From an uncultured Bacteroidales bacterium (lineage in GTDB: Bacteria; Bacteroidota; Bacteroidia; Bacteroidales; Paludibacteraceae): 64,000 nucleotides of DNA. Location of the stretch: positions 62,001 to 126,000 of the forward strand of contig CAMKPZ010000003.1 of NCBI GenBank assembly GCA_946414805.1, written 5' to 3'. Both the position numbers and the translations under genes were made by a program. Numbering within the stretch: position 1 is the stretch's first letter; each line of letters starts with the position of its first letter. This document shows, in pieces, positions 27,763 through 35,858 of this stretch. The notes beneath the pieces are model-generated. The model ran no database searches. It worked only from the letters and a program-made list of their open reading frames with translations, and had not been told where the DNA came from.

Positions 27763-29076
27763 TTATCGTCTTGCGCGACGGTTTTGTTGCTTTTTGAGCT
27801 GGCGGCGGTTATTGATCACGCGCCAGAGGGCGAAGAGAATAACCACGAGAACCACTACGCCGATGACGGCAAGCATGGTCGGGCTGAGGTTGTCGCCCTT
27901 CACGCGGTTCCACATCTTCACGAGCTCCTCGTTCATATCGCCGGCATCGTGCATCAGCGCGCAGCGGTCGATAGTGCTCTTGTCGGCATAGAAGACCGGA
28001 TTGGCATGTACGGCGGTTGCGTCTTCGCCGAAGAAATAACTCAGATCCAGCGTCTCATCCCATTCATCTTCGTCGTCCGCCCATTCGCGTACCTCATCGG
28101 TCGCGATCACGGATACATAACCGATGTACTCCATGTTCTTGATTGCGTTCTCCGGCAGACACATGTAGTTGATCCACCAGGTAGCGGCCTTCGTGTTCAC
28201 GGCATAGGCAGGGATGCACCAGCCGTCGAACCACACGTTCGATCCCTCTTCCGGAACGATGTATTTGAGCTCCACTCCGTTCTCTTCCGCCTCGTCGATA
28301 GCGAACTGTGCATCGCCGGACCAGCTCAGGTTCATCCATGCTTTGCCTTTGGTCATCTCCTCCTTGCCGAAGTCCACCTCCCATCCGGCGAAGTTGTCCT
28401 TCGCAGCGGTCAGCACCTCCTCTACACGGGCGATGCGCTCCGGGGTGATGGTCTTGACCAACTCGTCACGCGTCACTTCGCCGCGCGCGATCTCATCGCG
28501 GTAGGCATACAGAACCACTACCGAATAGACATCGCGGAAAGCGTCTTTCATGTAGATCTGGCCTTCGAATTTCGGGTTCAGCAGTGCGCCCCAGGACTTG
28601 AGATCCTCGCCGTCCACGTGCTCCGGGTTGTAGATGAAGCCCGTTGTTCCCCACATGTAACCGACCGTGTAGTCGCTCACGTTCTCGGTCTGGGACATCT
28701 GCTGGAATTTATCGACGGCGAAAGGTGCTACGTTGTCGAAATAACGCTGCTCCTCCGGAATCAGATCCTTGTCGATCTTCTTGAGCAGGTTGGCCTTCAG
28801 CATGCGCTCGATGATATACTCCGACGGACAGATCACGTCGTAATCCTCATGACCCACCTCTATCTCGGTCAGCATCGATTCGTTGATATCGAAGGTCTGA
28901 TAGATCACCTCTACCTTCTCGCCGGTCATCTGCTCGTACCAGGCTGGGAAACCCTTGAGCACTTCTTCATCGATGTAGTCTGCCCAGTTGTACACTTTCA
29001 GTGTGTGTGCGCGGTCAATCGCAAAACTGCTCATCGCGAACATGGCTACGAGCACGAAAGAAAAGATTTTTTTCAT
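27763..29076 (-). CDS. potD: Spermidine/putrescine-binding protein PotD with C-terminal membrane anchor
   Basis: Substrate-binding component of a polyamine ABC importer. The start at 29076 gives a clean signal peptide (MKKIFSFVLVAMFAMSSFA) and 437 residues. Family features: LKVYNWADYIDEEVLKGF, YDVICPSEYIIERM, WGTTGFIYNPEHV, WSGDAQFAIDEAEENGVELKY split in the hinge region, and NVWFDGWCIPAYAVN. Oddity: a transmembrane helix at about 402-425 (AVIGVVVLVVILFALW) and a basic tail (RRQLKKQQNRRARR) tether the protein to the inner membrane from its C-terminus, instead of a free periplasmic or lipid-anchored form. It follows potC and precedes the TPR gene. Confidence 0.93.
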   Translation of the reverse strand: MKKIFSFVLVAMFAMSSFAIDRAHTLKVYNWADYIDEEVLKGFPAWYEQMTGEKVEVIYQTFDINESMLTEIEVGHEDYDVICPSEYIIERMLKANLLKKIDKDLIPEEQRYFDNVAPFAVDKFQQMSQTENVSDYTVGYMWGTTGFIYNPEHVDGEDLKSWGALLNPKFEGQIYMKDAFRDVYSVVVLYAYRDEIARGEVTRDELVKTITPERIARVEEVLTAAKDNFAGWEVDFGKEEMTKGKAWMNLSWSGDAQFAIDEAEENGVELKYIVPEEGSNVWFDGWCIPAYAVNTKAATWWINYMCLPENAIKNMEYIGYVSVIATDEVREWADDEDEWDETLDLSYFFGEDATAVHANPVFYADKSTIDRCALMHDAGDMNEELVKMWNRVKGDNLSPTMLAVIGVVVLVVILFALWRVINNRRQLKKQQNRRARR

Positions 29077-29109
29077 TTTTGTATTCTGTATATTCATTAA
29101 TAGTTGGTT

Positions 29110-29994
29110 TTATTTTTTTGTTTTTTGGGCTTGCTTGGAGGCACGCCAGTTAATGATCAGCAACAGTACCAGCATCGTTACGAAGATGAGCGAGAAGAGG
29201 GGACGCAACTCCGGCGTCAGACCGCCTTTGCGCGCGTCTGCGTATATAAAGGTACTGAGCGTATTGAGTCCGCCGCTGCCTTTCGTGAAGAATGTCACGC
29301 CGAAATCATCGATACTCAGCGTGATACTCAGAATGAATCCGCTCAGCATGCCCGGCCATAACTCCGGCATCATCACTTTGCGCAGCGCCTGGAAGGGTGT
29401 TGCGCCGAGGTCCAATGCCGCTTCGTAGATATTCGGGTTCATCTTCGTCAGCCTCGGCATCACGCTCAGCACCACATACGGCGTACAGAACACCACATGC
29501 GCGATAATCACGGTCGCCAGTCCGCGGCTGATCCCTAAGAACACGAAGAGCAGGAAGAGCGAGATACCCGTTAGAATATCCGGGTTGATCATCGGTACGC
29601 TGTTCAGCAGCTGGATAGCCTGACGGCTGCGCTGACGCATGTTGAAGATGCCGATGGCTGCCAGCGTTCCTAACAGCGTTGCGAACGTAGCGGCTACCAC
29701 GGCGATCAGCAGCGTGTACAGCAGAGCCGAATACATATTCGGATCCACATGCACCTGCGCCACGCGGTCGTAACCCGTGAAGAGGTTCTCGTACAAGCCG
29801 AACGTGAAACCCGTCCAGTTGCCTAACACCTTGCTCCGTGTGAACGAGAAGAAGATGATCAGCACGATCGGGGCGTACAGCAGGATCAGCAGTAACCATA
29901 GATAGGACTGCGCAAAGAAGCGGCGCCATTTCAGACTGCGCGCGCGTTTTCTGGCCTCTAACTGGGCGGAAGAGAGTGTTTTCGTTTCCATCAT
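29110..29994 (-). CDS. potC: Polyamine ABC transporter permease PotC
   Basis: Inner-membrane permease subunit, 294 residues with six predicted helices and the EAA-type loop (AALDLGATPFQALRKVMMPE) that contacts the ATPase. The start is taken at 29994, where ATGATG overlaps the potB stop; the longer ORF from 30093 reads back through potB. Start 29991 is equally possible. Translational coupling to potB is evident. Confidence 0.93.
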   Translation of the reverse strand: MMETKTLSSAQLEARKRARSLKWRRFFAQSYLWLLLILLYAPIVLIIFFSFTRSKVLGNWTGFTFGLYENLFTGYDRVAQVHVDPNMYSALLYTLLIAVVAATFATLLGTLAAIGIFNMRQRSRQAIQLLNSVPMINPDILTGISLFLLFVFLGISRGLATVIIAHVVFCTPYVVLSVMPRLTKMNPNIYEAALDLGATPFQALRKVMMPELWPGMLSGFILSITLSIDDFGVTFFTKGSGGLNTLSTFIYADARKGGLTPELRPLFSLIFVTMLVLLLIINWRASKQAQKTKK

Positions 29995-30785
29995 ATGACG
30001 CTCTGAGCCTCCTGCTCGTCTTTGTTTCCGAAGAAACTGGTTAAACCGATGATCAGCAGCAGTACCAGCGACAGCGCTGCGCCGTAATTCCACATCTGCA
30101 GACCCCCTTCGCCGAAGGCGCGCTGGATAAGCGAACCGAACAGCGTGATCTTGTTGCGGGTCAGCAGCTCCGAGATAGCGAAGGTGGATACAGTCGGCAT
30201 GAATACCATCACTACGCCGCTATAGATACCCGATTTGGAGAGAGGCAGGATCACTTTCAGGAAGACCTCCCTGCGGTTGGCGCCCAAGTCATGCGCCGCC
30301 TCAATAAGCGAACGGTCCATCTTCTGCAGCGTGTTGTAGATCGGGTAGATCATGAACGGCAGAAAATCATAGCACATGCCATACAGCAGCGCCCCTTCGC
30401 CCAACGGGATAGAGAACATATTGAACAGTTCGACGGTCGCCAGCGTGCGAAGCAGGAAATTGATCCACATCGGCAGGATGAACAGCATCGACATCACCAC
30501 AGGGGTCTTCAACTCCGCCGTCGCCATGATATAAGCGGCCGGATAACCCAGCAGCAGGCATATCAGCGTCGTCAGGAAGGCGATAGCGATCGAGTAGATG
30601 AAGGTGTTCACTGCTTCGCTGGTGGAGAAGAACTGCACGAAGTTATGCAGTGTGAAATCTCCGCCGGGCGTCGTGAACGCATACACAACGATCAGCAGCA
30701 GAGGCAGCACCACGAACAGGATCAGGAACAGCACATACGGCCATGCCCAGCTGCGACGGTTGTCAAATATACGGGATAGTTTCAT
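29991..30785 (-). CDS. potB: Polyamine ABC transporter permease PotB
   Basis: 264 residues, six predicted helices, EAA loop AAHDLGANRREVFLKVILPL. Partner of PotC. It is 22 bp after potA; this spacer is made of AATTCTC heptamer repeats. Confidence 0.93.
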   Translation of the reverse strand: MKLSRIFDNRRSWAWPYVLFLILFVVLPLLLIVVYAFTTPGGDFTLHNFVQFFSTSEAVNTFIYSIAIAFLTTLICLLLGYPAAYIMATAELKTPVVMSMLFILPMWINFLLRTLATVELFNMFSIPLGEGALLYGMCYDFLPFMIYPIYNTLQKMDRSLIEAAHDLGANRREVFLKVILPLSKSGIYSGVVMVFMPTVSTFAISELLTRNKITLFGSLIQRAFGEGGLQMWNYGAALSLVLLLIIGLTSFFGNKDEQEAQSVI

Positions 30786-30840
30786 AGCCTTACAAAATTC
30801 TCAATTCTCAATTCTCAATTCTCCATTCTCCATTCTCAAT
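30786..30840. repeat. AATTCTC heptamer array over the potA 3' end and the potA-potB spacer
   Basis: Six to seven tandem heptamers (AATTCTC/CATTCTC). Read on the minus strand they encode the last residues of PotA ([11 protein letters not shown]) and supply its stop codon, then fill most of the spacer to potB. Confidence 0.85.
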
Positions 30841-32307
30841 TCCCTTCATAAGGCGGATGGCGGAAGGCGGAATAACGATTCCTACGCGGTCGCCGTGATC
30901 CCATACATCGTCTGTGTTCACCAGAAGGTCGTACCCTTCGTCCGTACGGATCGTCAGATTATAGTGATTGCCCTTGTACAGCAGGTAATGCACTTCGCCC
31001 GAAAGCACGCCTTCGTCTTCGTAGTCCAACAGCTCCACTTCGCGGAAAGGCACTTGTACCTTCACTTTGTCGCCGGCTGCGAAAGGCGCTGTCTGGTCTG
31101 CATCCGCCTCCCATTCGGCGCCGAGGAACCGCACCTTGCCGTTCTTGAGCACTTCGCCTTCGAAATAGTTGTAGCGGTAATGCTCTTTCTTCATGATCTG
31201 GATATCTTCGGGGCGGACGAGCATGCCTACTTGCGTCCCGGGAACGAACTCATGGTAGTCCTGTACCATGAACTCATAGCCGTCTTCCGTCTTCACGGTC
31301 ATCTCGTAATGCACGCCCTTGAAGATACAGCTTTCCACTACGCCGTACCATTTCGTGAACTTGCCTTTCGGCACGCGGTCGTCCGGATCCAGATCCTCTT
31401 GCTTTGAGTCCGCAGGACGGTCTTTCGACTTTGGACTTTCGACTTCCCATATATAGATATCTTCCGGACGGATCACTACATCCACCGGCATGTTCTCGCC
31501 GAAGCCTTCGTCCACGCAGTCAAACTCTTTGTCGCAGAAATTCACCTTGCGGTCACGGATCATCGTGCCGCTCAGGATGTTGCTCTCGCCTATGAAATCT
31601 GCCACGAAGCAGTTCACGGGCTCATTGTATATATCTGTCGGAGTACCGATCTGTTGTATCTTGCCTTCGCGCATCACCACCACGCGGTCGCTCAAAGTCA
31701 GAGCCTCTTCCTGGTCGTGCGTCACATAGATGAAGGTGATCCCTAATTTCTTGTGCATCTCCTTCAGCTCCAGCTGCATGTCCTTGCGCATCTTCAGATC
31801 CAGAGCCGCTAACGGCTCGTCTAACAGCAGCACTTCAGGCTGGTTCACGATAGCACGCGCTATCGCCACACGTTGTTGCTGGCCGCCGGACAGCGAATCC
31901 ACGTTGCGGAACTCATAATCGCTCATTCCTACAGTCTTCAGTGCCTGTTTGACACGTTTGATGATCGTGTCCTCGTCCAGCTTCTTTAACTTCAATCCGA
32001 ACGCCACATTGTTAAACACGTTGAGATGGGGGAATAAGGCGTACTTCTGGAATACTGTGTTTACCGGCCTCTGGTGCGGTGGCGTCTGCGTGATGTCTTC
32101 GCCTTTGAGCAGAATATCGCCCTCTGACGCTACTTGAAAACCCGCAATACAGCGCAATAAAGTTGTTTTACCGCATCCCGAAGGACCTAAAATGGTGACG
32201 AACTCGCCTTTCTTCACCTGAAGGCTCACGTCGTTGAGGGCGTACTTGCCATCCTCGAATTGCTTCGATACATGGTTCACCTCAATGATAAACGAACTTT
32301 TACTCAT
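30808..32307 (-). CDS. potA: Polyamine ABC transporter ATP-binding protein PotA
   Basis: ATPase energising the PotBCD importer. The start at 32307 gives [17 protein letters not shown] and 499 residues. Walker [10 protein letters not shown] near 39, Q-loop, signature [14 protein letters not shown], Walker [14 protein letters not shown]-loop VTHDQEEA. It is longer than the usual 370 or so because the C-terminus has at least two TOBE-like segments (about 240-290 and 310-480). Residues about 290-302 ([14 protein letters not shown]) are encoded by an AAAGTC-type heptamer plus the block AGACCGTCCTGCGGACT, an in-frame repeat insert in a loop. The C-terminal eleven residues come from another heptamer array. 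Confidence 0.95.
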   Translation of the reverse strand: MSKSSFIIEVNHVSKQFEDGKYALNDVSLQVKKGEFVTILGPSGCGKTTLLRCIAGFQVASEGDILLKGEDITQTPPHQRPVNTVFQKYALFPHLNVFNNVAFGLKLKKLDEDTIIKRVKQALKTVGMSDYEFRNVDSLSGGQQQRVAIARAIVNQPEVLLLDEPLAALDLKMRKDMQLELKEMHKKLGITFIYVTHDQEEALTLSDRVVVMREGKIQQIGTPTDIYNEPVNCFVADFIGESNILSGTMIRDRKVNFCDKEFDCVDEGFGENMPVDVVIRPEDIYIWEVESPKSKDRPADSKQEDLDPDDRVPKGKFTKWYGVVESCIFKGVHYEMTVKTEDGYEFMVQDYHEFVPGTQVGMLVRPEDIQIMKKEHYRYNYFEGEVLKNGKVRFLGAEWEADADQTAPFAAGDKVKVQVPFREVELLDYEDEGVLSGEVHYLLYKGNHYNLTIRTDEGYDLLVNTDDVWDHGDRVGIVIPPSAIRLMKGIENGEWRIEN

Positions 32308-32401
32308 TTCTGTAAACAAACTAAGATCGGTTTCTGTGCCCCTAAATAGGGTTTCTGTACTCCGAATAAATCATAAAAAAACAATTTTAATTAAACATTT
32401 A

Positions 32402-32465
32402 TCTTGCGCCTGCATGTGTTTATGCTTGCGCCTGCATGTGTTTATGCTTGCGCCTGCATGTGCTT
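32402..32465. repeat. 22-bp tandem repeat in the potA leader
   Basis: Three copies of CTTGCGCCTGCATGTGTTTA-TG, the last diverged. They lie within the predicted 200-nt 5' untranslated leader of potA, between promoter and start codon. Confidence 0.8.
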
Positions 32466-32516
32466 ATAAATGCACCCGCGCAGCGCAAATGTACGCATCC
32501 GCGCATATTTCGGCTG

Positions 32517-32547
32517 CAAAAGTACTGCTTTTTTTTGACATATGCAA
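32517..32547 (-). promoter_or_regulatory. Promoter of the pot operon
   Basis: Minus strand: TTGCATATGTCA, A-run, GCAG, TACTTTTG (32517-32524), CAGCC; extended-type promoter with a leader of roughly 200 nt. Confidence 0.75.
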
Positions 32548-33113
32548 GCCTTTGTGTGTTTTTCTCTATCTTTCGCGTCTTTTTATCCATTCTCCGCATG
32601 TTTTTTGTCCTCTCCTTCTCTCTCTTCGTTGTCCTCCTCTCCTTCTCCCTCTTCGTTGCCCTCCTCTCCTTCTCCCTCTTCGTTGCCTTCCTCTCCTTCT
32701 CTCTTGCCTTTTTCTTCGTCCATTACGCCCGAATTGGATTCGGGCATCGGCTCAGCCGACCTCTGTCCGCGTTGTCCTGTGTCCCGCCTTCTCTCTTGCC
32801 GGATCTCCGCTCTTCCGCCCCTTCTTTTGCTCTTTCTTTGTTTATTGCGCCCGAATTGGATTCGGGCATCGGCTTAGCCGACTTCTGCCCGCGTTGTCCT
32901 GTGTCCGGCATCTCCCTTGCCGTATCTCCGTCCTCTCACTTGCCGGATCTCTGTCCCTCCCCGCCCCTTTCCCTGCCAAAGTGCTGTCCAAACCGTAAGA
33001 CCGCCACAGCATCACCATAGGATCACCATAAGATGAGCCCGCAATTTTGTCACAAATATGCTTTTACTGTATATATACTACGTATATATACATATTTCGT
33101 CGCCTAAAATAAA
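32548..33113. repeat. Pyrimidine-rich repeat region
   Basis: No convincing gene. It contains about four 24-27-bp tandem units built on CTCCTCTCCTTCTCCCTCTT-CGTT (32607-32710), then a roughly 90-bp direct duplication (32724-32815 and 32846-32936). Each duplicate begins with the palindrome GCCCGAATTGGATTCGGGC (32727-32745, 32849-32867), followed by ATCGGCT.AGCCGA. Open frames on the plus strand arise from the absence of stop codons in C/T-rich repeats. The region lies between the divergent pot and 33154 promoters. Confidence 0.75.
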
Positions 33114-33145
33114 TTTGTATATGTCGGAAAAAAGCAGTAAATTTG
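33114..33145 (+). promoter_or_regulatory. Promoter of the 33154 lipoprotein
   Basis: TTTGTATATGTCGG, A-run, GCAG, TAAATTTG at 33138-33145. The ATG is only 8 nt after the -7 box, so the transcript is close to leaderless. Confidence 0.7.
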
Positions 33146-33153
33146 TGCCCGAA

Positions 33154-33669
33154 ATGAGAAAAATTATCGTTTTTTGTATCGCAGCGATCGTGTTTGCGGC
33201 TTGTAACCGACCCTCACGGGTGGAGCAGTACCGCGCGGAGAAACACAAGAAGGATTCGGTTGCGCTCTTTGAGCAGCAACGCAGTCTGGCGTATTATCAA
33301 TCCCAACTGGATGCCCTGATGCCGGTTGCCGACAGCCTTCTGGCGCTCTTCCTGTACGAGAAGAACGACAAATATCAGGATCACGGCTATTATGTCGTCC
33401 GGACGGAGAAACTCCGGACACGCGTCTATGACTACCGCGTCATGGTGCGTGACGACGGCGCGGATCTGCTGGTTTACAGGGACGGCAAAAGGCAGAACTA
33501 CCCGGATATGAACCTCAAAGGCGGAGCGGAAGAGGCTGTCGGGCGTGCGGAGCATCTGCAGATCGTCATCAAAGACATACGCGAACTCGAAAAGCGCATC
33601 CGCAAGACCTCGCTGGAGGTACAGAAATACGAAAAACGGTTAGAAAAAGAAACAATAATCGCAAAATAG
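33154..33669 (+). CDS. Coiled-coil lipoprotein, function unknown
   Basis: The ATG at 33154 is chosen because upstream in-frame ATGs fall inside the promoter. 171 residues: lipoprotein signal MRKIIVFCIAAIVFAAC (Cys17), charged helical section with heptad character (YRAEKHKKDSVALFEQQRSL), a small central domain with YYVVRTEKLRTRVYDYRVMV, and a C-terminal coiled coil (DIRELEKRIRKTSLEVQKY). No family recognised. It is transcribed away from the pot operon. Confidence 0.75.
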   Translation: MRKIIVFCIAAIVFAACNRPSRVEQYRAEKHKKDSVALFEQQRSLAYYQSQLDALMPVADSLLALFLYEKNDKYQDHGYYVVRTEKLRTRVYDYRVMVRDDGADLLVYRDGKRQNYPDMNLKGGAEEAVGRAEHLQIVIKDIRELEKRIRKTSLEVQKYEKRLEKETIIAK

Positions 33670-33678
33670 GATTTTTAA

Positions 33679-33710
33679 TTTGCATATGTCAAAAAAAAGC
33701 CGTAACTTTG
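33679..33710 (+). promoter_or_regulatory. Promoter of the SRPBCC/psd genes
   Basis: TTTGCATATGTCA, A-run, GCCG, TAACTTTG at 33703-33710; extended-type. Confidence 0.75.
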
Positions 33711-33732
33711 CACGCTAAATTGTTAGATACGT

Positions 33733-34164
33733 ATGTCAGAAACCAAATACGAGAGTAAAATCACTTCTTCTCCGTGTTCCGCGGAGCAGATTTATCGGGT
33801 GATCAGTAATCTGCAGAATCTGGAGCGTGTGCGCGAGATGATCCCGCAGGACAAAGTGCAGGAGATGGAGATTGAGCCGGACCGCATCCGGATCAAGGTG
33901 GACGGGCTGGCGCAGAAGATCACCGTCGCTATCGTGGACCGGATTGAGAACGACACCGTCAAGTTCGGTGCCGAAGGTATACCGATGGACGCGAACTTCT
34001 GGATCCAGCTCAAGGAACTGGCGCCGAACGACACACGTATCAAACTGACCGTCAAAGCAGACATCCCTGTGATGTTCCGGATGATGATCGGCAAGAAGCT
34101 GCAGGACGGGCTGGACCAGGCGGCGCAGATGCTGGCGCAGTTCCCCTACTCTCAATGGCAATAA
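33733..34164 (+). CDS. SRPBCC-fold (START-like) protein
   Basis: 143 residues matching a small START/Bet v1-like ligand-binding fold: helix after strand 1 (SAEQIYRVISNLQNLERVREMIP), central strands, and a long C-terminal helix (IGKKLQDGLDQAAQMLAQF). Ligand unknown. It is 6 bp upstream of psd and shares its promoter, which may link it to lipid handling (inference). Confidence 0.8.
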   Translation: MSETKYESKITSSPCSAEQIYRVISNLQNLERVREMIPQDKVQEMEIEPDRIRIKVDGLAQKITVAIVDRIENDTVKFGAEGIPMDANFWIQLKELAPNDTRIKLTVKADIPVMFRMMIGKKLQDGLDQAAQMLAQFPYSQWQ

Positions 34165-34170
34165 AGGATT

Positions 34171-34842
34171 ATGAAAAGACCAAGAATACACAGAGAAGGA
34201 CGCAACATGATTATAATCATCGTGTTGCTCTTGTTTATTATCAATATCCCGGTGTACATGTATTTCTCCCATTGGGTGTTCGGCGTGACACTCATCCTGA
34301 CGGCAATGCTGTTGGTGTTCGTCACCTATTTCTTCCGCAATCCGGTGCGGGTGCTCGAGATCGATGATCCGAATTTCATCATCGCTCCGGCGGACGGACG
34401 GGTCGTCGTGGTCGAACCCACCGAGGAGAACGAGTATTTCCATGAGAAGAAACTGCAGGTCTCTATCTTTATGTCGCCCTTCAATGTGCATGCTAACTGG
34501 TATCCGATAGAAGGAACGATCCTGGTCAGTGAGCACCAGAAAGGACGGCATAAAGGCGCATGGCTGCCCAAATCCAGTACGGAGAACGAGCGTTCGCTCG
34601 TGGTCATCGAGACGCCGGACAAGGTGCAGATTGCCGTCCGGCAGATAGCCGGAGCCATGGCACGGCGCATCGTCACATACGCCAAACCCGGTCATCTGGC
34701 GCACCGGAACACCCATCTTGGCTTCATTAAGTTAGGCTCACGCGTGGATATGTATCTGCCGCTGGATACCGAGATGTTCGTCGGGGTCGGAGAAGCCGTG
34801 CGTGGCAACGAAACCATCATCGGCCGCCTCAGCGACAATTAA
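34171..34842 (+). CDS. psd: Phosphatidylserine decarboxylase
   Basis: Makes phosphatidylethanolamine. 223 residues, the short archaeal/Bacteroidota-type form: two N-terminal hydrophobic segments (about 13-30 and 34-53), then FFRNPVR, IIAPADGRVVVVEP, SIFMSPFNVHANWYP, and the self-cleavage site in KLGSRVDMYLP, where the Ser of LGS becomes the pyruvoyl group. The other phospholipid genes are not adjacent. Confidence 0.93.
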   Translation: MKRPRIHREGRNMIIIIVLLLFIINIPVYMYFSHWVFGVTLILTAMLLVFVTYFFRNPVRVLEIDDPNFIIAPADGRVVVVEPTEENEYFHEKKLQVSIFMSPFNVHANWYPIEGTILVSEHQKGRHKGAWLPKSSTENERSLVVIETPDKVQIAVRQIAGAMARRIVTYAKPGHLAHRNTHLGFIKLGSRVDMYLPLDTEMFVGVGEAVRGNETIIGRLSDN

Positions 34843-34861
34843 AATTCAAAATGGCAACTTA

Positions 34862-34926
34862 CTTTAGTTGTAAATTGTAAATCTTTCTTTGATTGTAAAA
34901 TAGTTAATTGTTAAATTGTAAATATC
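34862..34926. repeat. TTGTAAA-type heptamer spacer before deoC
   Basis: TTGTAAATTGTAAAT... and TTAATTGTTAAATTGTAAAT occupy the gap between psd and deoC up to the deoC start. Confidence 0.65.
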
Positions 34927-34929
34927 ATT

Positions 34930-35811
34930 ATGAACAAGTTTGAAGAATTATTCGCGCAGTACCCCTGCCCGTTTACCGATGAGCAAGTGAAGGCTCAGGT
35001 AGCAGAAATCGAAGCAAAGCATTTTGCCCAAAACAACAACGTGGAGGTTTGGAAAGAGTGTCTGCACCAGATCGACTATACCACGCTTTCTGCCGATGAC
35101 ACGGTCGCTAAGGTAGAGAAGATGGCGAATGCAGTGAATAATTTTGAAAAGGACTATCCGGGTATTCCGAACGTAGCGGCTATCTGCGTGTATCCGGCTA
35201 TGGCGGAGTATGTACGCAAAGCGCTCAAGGATCCGAAATTCAATATCGCTTGTGTAAGCGGCGGTTTCCCTGCTTCGCAGACCTTTCTGGAGGTCAAAGT
35301 GGCGGAAACGGCTATGGCTATCAAGGCCGGTGCAACCGAGATTGATATCGTCCTCTCCGTAGGTAAGTTCCTGGAGGGTGACTATCAGGAGTGCTTCGAC
35401 GAGATCAGCGAACTCAAAGCGGTCTGCGGTGACAAGCACCTCAAAGTGATTCTTGAAACAGGCCTCCTCAAGACGGCGGAGAATATCTGGAAAGCATCGA
35501 TCCTCTCTATGGCTGCGGGTTGCGATTTCATCAAGACCTCTACCGGCAAGATCGCTGTGAATGCTACGCCGGAGGCTACTTTCGTTATGTGCCACGCTAT
35601 CAAGGCTTGGCGCGAGAAGACGGGTATCAAGATGGGTTACAAACCTGCCGGAGGCGTTTCTACTACCGAAGAAGCGGTACAGCATTTCACCCTCGTCAAA
35701 GAGATCCTCGGCGAAGAGTGGCTCAACAACGAGTCCTTCCGCTTCGGAGCTTCCCGTCTGGCAAACAACCTGTTATCCTCGATCGTCGGGAAAGAGGTTA
35801 AGTACTTCTAA
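34930..35811 (+). CDS. deoC: Deoxyribose-phosphate aldolase
   Basis: Cleaves 2-deoxyribose-5-phosphate to glyceraldehyde-3-phosphate and acetaldehyde; nucleoside salvage. 293 residues, the longer Bacteroidota form. Class I aldolase features: the Schiff-base region FIKTSTGK, preceding EIDIVLSVGKFLEGDY, VILETGLLK, and the C-terminal phosphate loop GYKPAGGVST and FRFGASRL. No other deo genes are adjacent. It is followed by octamer repeats and then nfnAB. Confidence 0.96.
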   Translation: MNKFEELFAQYPCPFTDEQVKAQVAEIEAKHFAQNNNVEVWKECLHQIDYTTLSADDTVAKVEKMANAVNNFEKDYPGIPNVAAICVYPAMAEYVRKALKDPKFNIACVSGGFPASQTFLEVKVAETAMAIKAGATEIDIVLSVGKFLEGDYQECFDEISELKAVCGDKHLKVILETGLLKTAENIWKASILSMAAGCDFIKTSTGKIAVNATPEATFVMCHAIKAWREKTGIKMGYKPAGGVSTTEEAVQHFTLVKEILGEEWLNNESFRFGASRLANNLLSSIVGKEVKYF

Positions 35812-35815
35812 ATGC

Positions 35816-35858
35816 TCCTGAATGAATAAATGAGAAAATGAATAAATGAGAAAATGAA
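35816..35858. repeat. ATGANNAA octamer repeats before the NfnAB gene
   Basis: Five units (ATGAATAA, ATGAGAAA, ATGAATAA, ATGAGAAA, ATGAATCG); the last one contains the start codon of the downstream gene. Confidence 0.8.

Noticed and set aside
27760..29100. 446-codon open frame on the plus strand opposite potD
   Set aside because: Shadow frame of a clear PotD gene; same reasoning applies to the long frames opposite gpmI, metG, the TPR gene, dacB and secDF.
32607..32710. Possible CRISPR array
   Set aside because: 27-bp units are directly adjacent with no spacers, and no cas genes are present. No other repeat-spacer pattern was seen in the window.
32234..33020. Overlapping ORFs of about 110-254 codons in the pyrimidine-rich region
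   Set aside because: Low-complexity Leu/Ser/Pro products in several frames at once, explained by stop-poor C/T repeats; one frame even begins inside the potA promoter side.
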